DNA of 64,000 bases from contig CADCTF010000127.1 in assembly GCA_902805655.1 (NCBI GenBank), forward strand, positions 1-64,000. The letters run 5' to 3'. Below the pieces are notes generated by a model that made no database searches, was not told the DNA's origin, and saw only the letters and a list, made by a program, of their open reading frames with translations. Numbering within the stretch: position 1 is the stretch's first letter; each line of letters begins with the position of its first letter. Position numbers and translations under genes: made by a program. This document shows, piece after piece, positions 41,250-48,099 of this stretch. This DNA comes from an uncultured Acidimicrobiales bacterium. GTDB taxonomy: Bacteria > Actinomycetota > Acidimicrobiia > Acidimicrobiales > CADCTF01.

Positions 41250-41561
41250 CACATATGGCCTGGTCAGGGCGTTGCGGTGGTCGGCGAGCCGGTGACGGAT
41301 GGTGCGCCCGGCAAGCGCTTCTCGCAGGGTGACGAGGTCGGTGTCCGCCCCGAAGGTGACCGGCTGCACCGTGGCACCGGCTACCCGTCCCGGGAGCACG
41401 CTCTCAGCGTGTGGGCGGACGAGGACGCTGTAGGCCCGGCGAGCCGCTCCGGGGCTGCCGAGGTCGAGCTCCTCTGCGACCTTCCGCCATGAGAGCGACT
41501 GAGCGTCCCGAAGGTCGGCGATCTTCTTAGCGGTGAATTCGTACTTTTCGGTGCTTGCCAT
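41211..41561 (-). CDS. Uncharacterised protein at the left edge of the island
   Basis: About 116 residues from ATG 41561. The N-terminal part (ASTEKYEFTAKKIADLRDAQSLSWRKVAEELDLGSPGAARRAYSVLV) looks like a helix-turn-helix-containing protein found in actinobacterial phages and islands. The last 13 codons read antisense through the T-arm and anticodon region of the tRNA gene (41211-41250), so the present C-terminus comes from the host tRNA locus and was fixed when the element integrated. The protein may therefore be shorter or different from its free-element form. Confidence 0.55.
   Translation of the reverse strand: MASTEKYEFTAKKIADLRDAQSLSWRKVAEELDLGSPGAARRAYSVLVRPHAESVLPGRVAGATVQPVTFGADTDLVTLREALAGRTIRHRLADHRNALTRPYVRPRPGSNGRPTA
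41226..41250 (+). repeat. attL-like 25-bp direct repeat (tRNA 3' end)
   Basis: The 25 bases from within the T-arm of the tRNA-Arg gene to just past its discriminator base are identical to 44899-44923. This is the copy that completes the tRNA gene. Confidence 0.85.
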
Positions 41562-41677
41562 TGTCGGCTCCTTTGTGGTGTGCCCCGCTGTGCTTGGACT
41601 CAACGTACGGAGCCCCGGACAAGAAGTTCAGCCCGCAGCGAGAGTCTCGATCTACCAGGAGAGATGTCCCACGATGG

Positions 41678-41926
41678 GTGCGTGTCGTGTCCGCTCCTCC
41701 CCTCACTCCTGCGGAAATAGCCGAAGACCGCACTCGCCGAGATCAATGGATGCTGTTACAGGACCTCGCCGCTGCTCATGGCGTCCCTATCAGTGCTCTT
41801 GTCCGCCAGGCGATCGACGACGCCTTGGCCCGTCTTGAGGAGCACGGTGGATTGGGAGGTGCCGCCCAACCCAGAGATCGTCAAGCTAATAATCAATGCC
41901 GCATTGGACCAACGGAAGGCCCGTAA
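41678..41926 (+). CDS. Ribbon-helix-helix-like small protein
   Basis: About 82 residues from GTG 41678 (GTG 41687 is an alternative). The core TPAEIAEDRTRRDQWMLLQDLAAAHGVPISALVRQAIDDALARLEEHGG has the pattern of an RHH/CopG domain with a preceding helix. After GGLGG the frame runs into low-complexity residues. An overlapping frame begins at GTG 41859 and reads VPPNPEIVKLIINAALDQ to 41942, which would continue the protein better, so a frameshift near 41858 is possible. It is divergent from the 41211 gene. Confidence 0.5.
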   Translation: MRVVSAPPLTPAEIAEDRTRRDQWMLLQDLAAAHGVPISALVRQAIDDALARLEEHGGLGGAAQPRDRQANNQCRIGPTEGP

Positions 41927-41942
41927 CCATGCACAGGAGTGA

Positions 41943-42237
41943 ACGAGTTCGTGCCGCCGCCTCCCACTGCGGAGCCGACGGCGTCCCGCCCCGTTCCCGC
42001 GGGCAGCACCGGGCGCTGCTCGAGGCACCCGTTGCGCACGTCGCGCCTTGCCCGGCCGGCTGGCCGACACCCGGTCGAGGTCGAGGAGGATCACCGCCCC
42101 ATTGTCGGCGCTTCTTCGAGGTTCGCGTATCGGCTGCCCAGTGCATCGACTGCAAGTCGTCGTATGCTTCGCGTGACGAGCGTCACACAACGGTCGTCTC
42201 CGTCACATTTGTGGTGACCGCACCCTTCGGGAGAGAC
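41943..42237. other. Island stretch without a supported gene
   Basis: Between the RHH-like gene and the solute-binding protein all frames give Arg/Pro/Ser/Ala-rich shadows. A short antisense segment near 42060-42110 (VILLDLDRVSASRPGK) resembles the start of an ABC-F ATPase, but nothing follows it. Two palindromes lie at the right end. Confidence 0.35.
42173..42218. promoter_or_regulatory. Two palindromes upstream of the solute-binding protein gene
   Basis: GTGACG-AG-CGTCAC (42173-42186) is a perfect inverted repeat, and GTCAC-N7-GTGAC lies at 42202-42218. They share the GTGAC/GTCAC half-site and are 20-65 bp before the start, so they may be operators for one regulator. No candidate regulator other than the RHH-like gene is adjacent. 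Confidence 0.5.
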
Positions 42238-43917
42238 ATGAACCCACGCAGCGCTCGTTCGGGCACGCTTCGCCTCACGGCGCTGGTGGCCGCGGCCACC
42301 CTGGTACTCGGGGCCTGCGGCTCCGGTGGGGGCGGTGACGACCCCGGGGAGACCGGGAGCGGCGGCACGCCTAAGCCGGGCGGCTCCGTCAGCATCGGCC
42401 TGGAAGCCGAGACGGCCGGCTGGCAGCCCGGCAAGGACTCGTACGCCGAGTCTGGCGCCAGCGTCCACTATGCGATCTACGACCCGCTCCTGATGCTTGA
42501 CAAGGACGGCGAGCCCAAGCCCTTCCTGGCAGAGTCGGTGTCCAAGAGCGCCGACCTCAAGGAGTGGACGATCAAGCTGCGTCCGAACATCAAGTTCCAC
42601 GACGGCACGCCGCTCACCGCCGACAACCAGAAGGAAGCCTTCGACACGGTGCTGAAGGCGACCGGTGCCCGCACTGCCGGCATTCTTAACGGAGTGTCGA
42701 TGTCGATCGTGGACCCGCTCACGGTCAAATACACCTTGACGGAGCCCAACGCGGCCTTCGGTGACGTGCTCACCGCCGCCTCCGGCTTCGCCTTCTCGAT
42801 GGCCAACTACAAGGCCAAGGGCACCGACATCTCCGCCAACCCAGTCGGCACCGGGCCCTTCGTGTTCCAGAGCTGGACGCGTGACAGCCAGCTGGTGGTG
42901 AAGAAGAACCCGAACTACTGGATCCAGGGCCTCCCCTACCTGGACGAGGTGATCTTCAAGCCGATCCCCGACGAGGACGCTCGCCTGGCCACCTTGCAGT
43001 CGGATGGCATCAACATGATGCACACCCTGCGCCAGAGCCTGGTGAAGAAGGCGAAGGGCTCGGCCAAGGTGGATGGCTTCGTCGTGTACGACTTCCTCGG
43101 CAACAACAGCGGTTCGAACATCTTCAACACCGGCAAGCCTCCCTTCGACGACAAGCGGGTGCGCCAGGCCCTGGTGCTCGCGTCGGATCAGAAGCTGGCC
43201 ATCGACGCCCTCGGTGGAACGGGCATGGTGCCGGAGTCGACGCAGCTGTACACCCCTAACTCCCCGTGGTTCTCGCAAAAGGCAGCTGCGACGTACCCCA
43301 AGCAGGACGTCAACAAGGCGAGGTCGCTGCTCGCGGCCTACGTGGCCGACCCGACTCGCTCCGACAAGAAGCCGGTGGGCACGCCGGTCTCGTTCCGCTA
43401 CGACTGCCCGCCCGACCCGTCGCTCGTCGACCTGTCCCTCGTGTACCAGGGCATGTGGACGGCCATCGGTGCTCGCGTCGAGCTCCGTCAGGTCGAGCAG
43501 TCGGTCCACATCAGCGAGGCGGTGGGCAACCCCCCGAGCTACACCTCCGACTACGACGTCAAGTGCTGGCGCAACGGCGGCCAGGGTGACCCGGATGGCT
43601 CCTTGTTCAGCACGTTCGCGAACGTCACCGGGGCGGCATCCAACGTCACGGATTTCACGACGCCAAAGCTTCAGGAGCTGATCCAGAGGGGTCGCACCAC
43701 CGCCGACATCGACGAGCGAAAGAAGGTCTACGAGGACATCAGCATCCTCTTCAACGAGGAGCTGCCGTTCATGCTCCACGGTGGCACCGCCTCGATCGTC
43801 GCCGCCAAGCCGTACGTGAAGAACGTCGTCGACTGGACCTTCCCCGACCGGACCACCAAGGGCCCGGCAATCACCCAGTCCGTCATCACCGTGCGGGAGC
43901 TTTGGCTCGACCGGTAG
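42238..43917 (+). CDS. ABC transporter substrate-binding lipoprotein, family 5
   Basis: A 559-residue SBP_bac_5 (oligopeptide/nickel-type) lipoprotein. ATG 42238 has GGGAGAG just upstream. The signal peptide ends with a lipobox (LVLGACG, Cys at about residue 24), followed by a Gly-rich linker. The mature domain shows GGSVSIGLEAETAGWQPGKDSY, WTIKLRPNIKFHDGTPLTADNQKEAFD, GTGPFVFQSW, NPNYW and KRVRQALVLASDQKLAIDAL. It would capture a peptide or other solute outside the cell. No permease or ATPase genes lie beside it, and it is inside the tRNA-flanked island, so it is an orphan here. Confidence 0.9.
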   Translation: MNPRSARSGTLRLTALVAAATLVLGACGSGGGGDDPGETGSGGTPKPGGSVSIGLEAETAGWQPGKDSYAESGASVHYAIYDPLLMLDKDGEPKPFLAESVSKSADLKEWTIKLRPNIKFHDGTPLTADNQKEAFDTVLKATGARTAGILNGVSMSIVDPLTVKYTLTEPNAAFGDVLTAASGFAFSMANYKAKGTDISANPVGTGPFVFQSWTRDSQLVVKKNPNYWIQGLPYLDEVIFKPIPDEDARLATLQSDGINMMHTLRQSLVKKAKGSAKVDGFVVYDFLGNNSGSNIFNTGKPPFDDKRVRQALVLASDQKLAIDALGGTGMVPESTQLYTPNSPWFSQKAAATYPKQDVNKARSLLAAYVADPTRSDKKPVGTPVSFRYDCPPDPSLVDLSLVYQGMWTAIGARVELRQVEQSVHISEAVGNPPSYTSDYDVKCWRNGGQGDPDGSLFSTFANVTGAASNVTDFTTPKLQELIQRGRTTADIDERKKVYEDISILFNEELPFMLHGGTASIVAAKPYVKNVVDWTFPDRTTKGPAITQSVITVRELWLDR

Positions 43918-43944
43918 TCCCGTGACCCGGTAGCACCAGGCGTA

Positions 43945-43983
43945 CGAACGTGAGCGAGCGGGCCTCCTGCTCGCTCACGTTCG
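43945..43983 (+). terminator. Strong hairpin after the solute-binding protein gene
   Basis: A perfect 15-bp stem (CGAACGTGAGCGAGC at 43945-43959 with GCTCGCTCACGTTCG at 43969-43983) and a 9-base loop. No T-run follows, but the stem alone would be a strong terminator. It isolates the gene from the scaffold-like remnant. Confidence 0.8.
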
Positions 43984-44002
43984 CGTTCGCGTTCAGGCCG
44001 GA

Positions 44003-44578
44003 GTGACGGGTCCCGGCACGGCAGCCGCCGCAGCAGCACCGACCCGGAGGATGACGACACTGAGGATGAGGACGAAACTGAGCCTGTTGGCTCCGAGGAG
44101 GGTGCCGACGAGTCCGCAGGGGAGGACGGGAAGGAGCCGAGGACAAGGAGTTCACCTCGCCGAGGCGGAGGACCGGGCTCGACCGGGAGGCTCGCTACCG
44201 GGGTTCGGGCCAAGAAGAACCGGAGGGGAAGCGGCGGAGGCAGGTCTGACCAAGACGCGCTTGAAACTCGAGTTCTACCGAGCAGCGCTGGCGCATCCGG
44301 AGCGGATCAAGGATGTGGAGGCTGCCTTCAAGTTGGCGAACCTCAGCGGCATCAGCACAGACGGAGAGGACATCGCCGGCTTGGACACCGCTGTCGCCCA
44401 GGTCGTCGACCGCTACCCGTATCTGGTGAACGAGCACGCTCCGGTTCCGGTGCAGCGGGACGTACCTCTCGTCGCCACTGCCAGTCGCAGGAACCCGAAG
44501 CGTACGAACACCGACGGGTACGACACCGCCGAGCTCGTCAAGAGGTTTCAGGTGCTCGCCCGGAGGGTGGGTCGTTGA
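44003..44578 (+). pseudogene. Frameshifted phage capsid scaffold-like gene
   Basis: The continuous C-terminal part (LTKTRLKLEFYRAALAHPER, AAFKLANLSGISTDGEDIAGLDTAVAQVVDRYPYLV) is like the end of actinophage scaffolding proteins. Upstream, parts of one protein appear in three different frames: an acidic N-terminus (DPEDDDTEDEDETEPVGSEEGADES), DKEFT, LAEAEDRA, REARYR and RAKKN. Rejoining them would need several single-base indels. The ATG 44003 frame is probably not the original protein. It is the only phage-like gene in the window and helps identify the island as a decayed prophage-derived element. Confidence 0.55.
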
Positions 44579-44594
44579 CAGAGAGGCACAAGCG

Positions 44595-44891
44595 TTATTC
44601 GGGAGTCGCCGCCTCAAGACGGCTTGCGACCATTACGCCGAGGCCCGTGATGCCCCACTTCTCGTCCCCCGCCGCAAAGATCAACCCGTGGAACTCAAGG
44701 GTCCTTATGATCCCATAAGAGGCAGGCGTTGACCAATTCACCATGTCGCCGACCGTCCCGTAGAACCCTTCGCGCGGAGGGGGGTCCGGGTTATGCAATC
44801 TGCCTAGTGCGATTACATGAGCCCCTTCGAGATCTCTCAAGGCCCGAACGGCGAGAAGGTTCAGTGTGAACGAAACGTCATCCGTCGGCAA
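44595..44891 (-). CDS. Uncharacterised protein at the right edge of the island
   Basis: A 98-residue protein from ATG 44891. The segment TLNLLAVRALRDLEGAHVIALGRLH, then YGTVGDMVNWSTPASYGIIRTLEFHGLIFAAGD and GITGLGVMVASRLEA, suggests a small winged-helix protein. Base composition here is somewhat lower in GC than in neighbours, as expected of acquired DNA. It ends eight bases before the attR repeat on the opposite side, so it is the last island gene. Function unknown. Confidence 0.55.
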   Translation of the reverse strand: MPTDDVSFTLNLLAVRALRDLEGAHVIALGRLHNPDPPPREGFYGTVGDMVNWSTPASYGIIRTLEFHGLIFAAGDEKWGITGLGVMVASRLEAATPE

Positions 44892-44898
44892 CGTTAGC

Positions 44899-44923
44899 CC
44901 CGTTCGATCCGGGCCTGGGGCGC
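44899..44923 (+). repeat. attR-like 25-bp direct repeat
   Basis: Identical to 41226-41250, the 3' end of tRNA-Arg(CCT), but here with no tRNA body upstream. It lies between the last island gene and the 3' end of the MFS gene. Confidence 0.85.
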
Positions 44924-44930
44924 TGAAGGT

Positions 44931-46169
44931 TCACACGGGCTCACCGGCACGACTGACGGCTCGCATGGCGATGGCAGCCGCGGCGGCGAACAGGACGACC
45001 GAGCCGGTGAGGGCGACGGTGATCGACGCCGCCCCCGCGAGCACTCCGAGGGTCACACCCAACAGGATCTCGCCGAGGTTCTCGGCCTGCGAGAGGAACG
45101 AGTGCACCGTGGCTCGCACCTGGCTGGTGGCGCGCTGGTTCACCCAGATGACGCCCACGGCCCGGGTCACCGGCAAGGCGACGCCTTCCACCACGAGGAC
45201 ACCGGCCACGGCCGTGCGGGCGTCAGGTGCGTGCGCAAAGAGGAACAGCCCCACCGAGCCGACGAGCGCGGCGCCGGCGTAGGCACGCCGGGCGACGCCA
45301 GTGCCGTCGATGCGAGCCTCGACCATTCGCAGGACGACTGCGGCGACGGCCAGAGTCGACAGGGCGAGGGCCGCGAACCACACGATCGGGTCGGGTGCGA
45401 CGGGAAAGCTCAGGTCGAGGAGCCGCCGCTGAAGAAGCCGTCCGAACGCCTCGCCGCCGCCGTTGATGAGCAACGTGGCCGCCAGCACGATGAGCACCAC
45501 GTGGTCACCGCGGGCCAGGGCAACGCCACGTCGAAGGATGACCCACGCCTCCTGCCGACGACCCGACGGGGTGGCCACGAAGCGGTGCTCAGGGAAGCGG
45601 GCCACCTCCACCAGACCGAGCAGCACCATGGCCAGGCCGGCCACCACGACCGCCGTGGCCAGGTCTCCGGCCCACGCGAGCGCGCCGATCCCCACGATGC
45701 CGGCCGCCGCACCCACGACCTCCCGACGGGCCCGCTTGGCCAGCACCCGGTTGATCAGGTCGGGCCGGTCGAGCTCGTCGGTCACCCATGCGACGTCGGC
45801 CCCACTGGACAGCGCCCACCCGAGCCCCCACAGAGCCTGGGTGAGCACGAGGACAGGGAAGGCGGTGACGAGACCGGTGAGAGCCATGCCGCTGCCCATC
45901 ACCACATGGGCGGCAACCAGCGTCCACTTGCGGCTCACCGTGTCGGCCAGCACGCCGGCCGGCACCTCGGCGAGCACCACGGTCACGCCCTGGAAGGTGC
46001 CCAGGAGCACGAGCTCGAGCGCCGTCAGGTCGGCCACGACCACGAGGTAGACGCTGGTGACGAGCCACCAACCGCGCGCCAGGGCGGCGCGCATCCAGGC
46101 CCACCGGAGGAAGCTGACGGCAACCGCCGGCAGCGGCGGCCGCCGCGAGTGGCGCGCGTCCGGAGTCAT
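44931..46169 (-). CDS. MFS transporter
   Basis: A 412-residue membrane protein with about 12 hydrophobic segments. The MFS motif A-like loop is GVLADTVSRKWTLV (about residues 72-85), with further segments such as LVLTQALWGLGWALSSGADVAWV. The pattern DVAWVTDELDRPD is like the drug/multidrug-related MFS branch. Substrate unknown. Its stop lies eight bases from the attR repeat, so the island inserted just past this gene. Confidence 0.88.
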   Translation of the reverse strand: MTPDARHSRRPPLPAVAVSFLRWAWMRAALARGWWLVTSVYLVVVADLTALELVLLGTFQGVTVVLAEVPAGVLADTVSRKWTLVAAHVVMGSGMALTGLVTAFPVLVLTQALWGLGWALSSGADVAWVTDELDRPDLINRVLAKRARREVVGAAAGIVGIGALAWAGDLATAVVVAGLAMVLLGLVEVARFPEHRFVATPSGRRQEAWVILRRGVALARGDHVVLIVLAATLLINGGGEAFGRLLQRRLLDLSFPVAPDPIVWFAALALSTLAVAAVVLRMVEARIDGTGVARRAYAGAALVGSVGLFLFAHAPDARTAVAGVLVVEGVALPVTRAVGVIWVNQRATSQVRATVHSFLSQAENLGEILLGVTLGVLAGAASITVALTGSVVLFAAAAAIAMRAVSRAGEPV

Positions 46170-46232
46170 CGCGGCCCGGACGCTACGGCGCGACCTCCGA
46201 TCGGAAGGTACGAATATCGCCCGCCGGACGGG

Positions 46233-46703
46233 CTAGGCCCCGGTCTGCTGCGACAGGTAGTGCTGCTCGCCGAGCTGCTTGATCAGCTCGAGCTGGGTCT
46301 CCAGCCAGTCGGCGTGCTCCTCCTCGCCGTGCAGGATGCGCTCGAGCACCTCCCGGCTGCCGTTGTCGCCCTGGCTCCAGCACATGGGGATGCCACGGTT
46401 CAGCCGCTCGATGGCGAGCCGCTCGACGTCGAGCGCCAGCTGCAGCTTCTCGGTCGGCGTCTCACCCACGCGCACGGTGCCCAGCCGTTGCAGGTTGGGG
46501 ATGCCCTCGAGGTACAGGATGCGGTCGATGAGCGCGTCGGCGTCCTTCATCTCGTCGATCGAGTCCTCACGGAACTTGGAGCCGAGGCGCTCGTACCCCC
46601 AGTTCGACAGCATCTTGGCGTCGATGAAGTACTGGTTGATGGCGGTGAGCTCAGCGGTGAGCACGTCGTTGAGAAGCTCGATGACGTCGGCGTTGCCTTG
46701 CAT
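46233..46703 (-). CDS. bfr: Bacterioferritin (with an unusual ferroxidase site)
   Basis: A 156-residue bacterioferritin. The haem ligand Met52 is present (DEMKDAD), as are Glu18, Glu51, Glu94, Glu127 and His130 of the di-iron centre. The position normally held by His54 is Asp54 here, so one ferroxidase ligand is changed. [15 protein letters not shown] and [30 protein letters not shown] match the family. It stores iron as a 24-mer. It follows the bfd gene, with a 33-bp gap, in the same direction, the usual storage/release pair. Confidence 0.93.
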   Translation of the reverse strand: MQGNADVIELLNDVLTAELTAINQYFIDAKMLSNWGYERLGSKFREDSIDEMKDADALIDRILYLEGIPNLQRLGTVRVGETPTEKLQLALDVERLAIERLNRGIPMCWSQGDNGSREVLERILHGEEEHADWLETQLELIKQLGEQHYLSQQTGA

Positions 46704-46736
46704 GGTCCTCGAATCTGCAGAGATGGACGGTTGCGG

Positions 46737-46940
46737 TCAGGCAGCCGCGGACGCCTCGGAGTGACGGCTCGATGCGTCCGACGACGTCTGCTCGAGCAGC
46801 TCCGCCAGCACCGGCCAGCACCCGCCGCAGCGCGAGCCCGCCCGGCATTCTCGCGCGATCTCCTCGACCGTCCTGGCACCGGAGGCCACGGCGGCCTTCA
46901 CGGCACGATCGGTGACGCCCCGACACGAGCAGACGTACAT
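46737..46940 (-). CDS. bfd: Bacterioferritin-associated ferredoxin (Bfd-like)
   Basis: A 67-residue [2Fe-2S] protein from ATG 46940. Four Cys are arranged as CSC at residues 4-6 and [10 protein letters not shown] later in the BFD-like domain ([29 protein letters not shown]). Bfd reduces the bacterioferritin core to release iron when it is needed. The bfr gene follows it, which supports this role. The tail after the last Cys is Ala/Ser-rich. Confidence 0.9.
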   Translation of the reverse strand: MYVCSCRGVTDRAVKAAVASGARTVEEIARECRAGSRCGGCWPVLAELLEQTSSDASSRHSEASAAA

Positions 46941-46948
46941 GCCGGACC

Positions 46949-47164
46949 CTACGACGCTTCCACGCGATGCGCAGCTTCGGTCGTCCGGCGCACGACCAAC
47001 GGCGTGCCCTCGGCCGCCAGATCGGTGGCCGACGCCAGCGACACGGGGATGACTCGTGGGAGGCGATGGCCGACGCCATGAGCGTGCGCTCGCACGCCCG
47101 ACTCGTCCACCGTGATGTCGATCCAGCTGATGTGGCGCATCCCGAGTGCTGCTGCGGTGACCAT
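46949..47164 (-). CDS. Small unknown protein upstream of bfd
   Basis: About 71 residues, start placed at ATG 47164 with GAGG five bases upstream; ATG 47140 is an alternative. RHISWIDITVDESGVRAHAHGVGHRLPRV and a later VPLVV-type strand suggest a small beta-rich domain. No family is recognised. It stops eight bases before bfd and lies behind the iron-box-like palindrome, so it probably belongs to the same iron-responsive unit. Confidence 0.55.
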   Translation of the reverse strand: MVTAAALGMRHISWIDITVDESGVRAHAHGVGHRLPRVIPVSLASATDLAAEGTPLVVRRTTEAAHRVEAS

Positions 47165-47198
47165 GCACACCTCGTGGTAGGTGGGGCGACCTCTGAAG

Positions 47199-47214
47199 GT
47201 TAGGGCACCCTAAC
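47199..47214. promoter_or_regulatory. Iron-box-like palindrome upstream of the bfd-bfr unit
   Basis: GTTAGGG-CA-CCCTAAC is a perfect 7-2-7 inverted repeat. Its TTAGG...CCTAA halves recall the DtxR/IdeR iron box of actinobacteria, though the spacing differs from the 19-bp consensus. It lies 35 bp before the first gene of the bfd-bfr unit and about 90 bp before the divergent gene at 47305. Confidence 0.6.
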
Positions 47215-47304
47215 GCTGCTTGCCAAGCCGGGCTTCCCGGGCCAACGGTCTCCCCGGACCCCGTTTCATTGCTCCACCGATCGGGCACGGCTCCGGGAAG
47301 CCGT

Positions 47305-48099
47305 ATGAGCCGATCCGTTCGAACCGCAATCGCCACTGTCGTGGTGGCGGTCACGCTGTTGGCCGCGGCCGCTCCGGCACTGGCAGCCGAGACGAGACCA
47401 CCGTCGCCGGGCGGTGACGACACGGCAGCGGCGACCAACGCCGAAGGTGGGTCGTCGGTCTTCGATCTGGCCTACTCCATCCGCCGGGTGGTGGACGGCG
47501 CGGCCGCCGACCAGGCGCGCACCAGTGCGGCCAAGACCACGTGCACCGACTGCCAGACCGTGGCGCTGGCCTTCCAGGTGGTGCTGGTCTACGGGGGCGC
47601 CACCACCGTCGCCCCCAAGGACCAGAGCACCGCTTCCAACGTGGAGTGCGCCGAGTGCGTGACGTTCGCATCGGCCACCCAGCTGGTGATCGGGGTGGAC
47701 GGCCCCTCCCGCCTCTCGGGCGAGGGGGTCCGTCGGCTCGTCGCCCTCCAGCAGCGCCTTCGGGCCCTCGAGGACGAGGCCGCCGGTCTCACGCCGAACC
47801 AGCTCCTCGCGGCGGTGAGCGCGGCCGAGCAGCAGCTCGTGTCCATCTTCGATACCCAGCTCCTGCCCGTCGGGCCACGACGGCCCGAGCCCCCGTCGTC
47901 GACCACCACGACCACCGCCCGGCCCGCAGGATCCACGACCACCGCTCCTGTCGGTTCGTCGACGACGGTGCCCGGTCGGTCGACGACCACGACCACGACC
48001 ACGACGACGCCGCGCAGCTCCACGACTACCTCCACCTCCACCTCGGCGCCGGCTGCGCCGACGACCACCAGCACCACCGCTCCGTCGCCGGCGTCGTGA
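47305..48099 (+). CDS. Exported protein with paired CxxC-type motifs and Thr-rich tail
   Basis: A 264-residue protein from ATG 47305 with a Sec signal peptide (TAIATVVVAVTLLAAAAPALAA, cleavage near residue 26). The mature part has GSSVFDLAYSIRRVVDGAA and two similar units, CTDCQTVALAFQVVLVYGG and CAECVTFASATQLVIG, each with a C-x-x-C pair, likely disulfides. The last 70 residues are Thr/Ser/Pro-rich low complexity. The domain resembles one attached to peptide zinc metalloprotease-like proteins in actinobacteria. Its stop is overlapped by the next lipoprotein gene. Confidence 0.72.
   Translation: MSRSVRTAIATVVVAVTLLAAAAPALAAETRPPSPGGDDTAAATNAEGGSSVFDLAYSIRRVVDGAAADQARTSAAKTTCTDCQTVALAFQVVLVYGGATTVAPKDQSTASNVECAECVTFASATQLVIGVDGPSRLSGEGVRRLVALQQRLRALEDEAAGLTPNQLLAAVSAAEQQLVSIFDTQLLPVGPRRPEPPSSTTTTTARPAGSTTTAPVGSSTTVPGRSTTTTTTTTTPRSSTTTSTSTSAPAAPTTTSTTAPSPAS

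Larger units (their letters stand above)
41226..44923. mobile_element. Integrated island in tRNA-Arg(CCT), no integrase seen
   Basis: A 25-bp direct repeat (41226-41250 and 44899-44923) brackets 3.67 kb. The left copy is the 3' end of the tRNA gene, which remains intact, while the right copy has no tRNA body, the usual signature of site-specific integration. Contents: an uncharacterised leftward gene, an RHH-like gene, an orphan lipoprotein substrate-binding protein, a phage scaffold-like pseudogene and a small unknown gene. Neither an integrase nor a relaxase is present, so the element is a remnant or a satellite mobilised by another element. The flank resumes with an MFS gene eight bases after the right repeat. 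Confidence 0.72.

Noticed and set aside
42050-42115. An antisense stretch (VILLDLDRVSASRPGK) like the start of an ABC-F ATPase
   Set aside because: Only about 16 residues match in character and no further ABC-F sequence follows in any frame; it may be chance.
47895-48094. Repetitive DNA that looks like a tandem repeat or array
   Set aside because: It codes for the Thr/Ser-rich tail of the exported protein; the repetition comes from ACC/ACG Thr codons, and no spacers or conserved unit exist. The same applies at 14150-14290.
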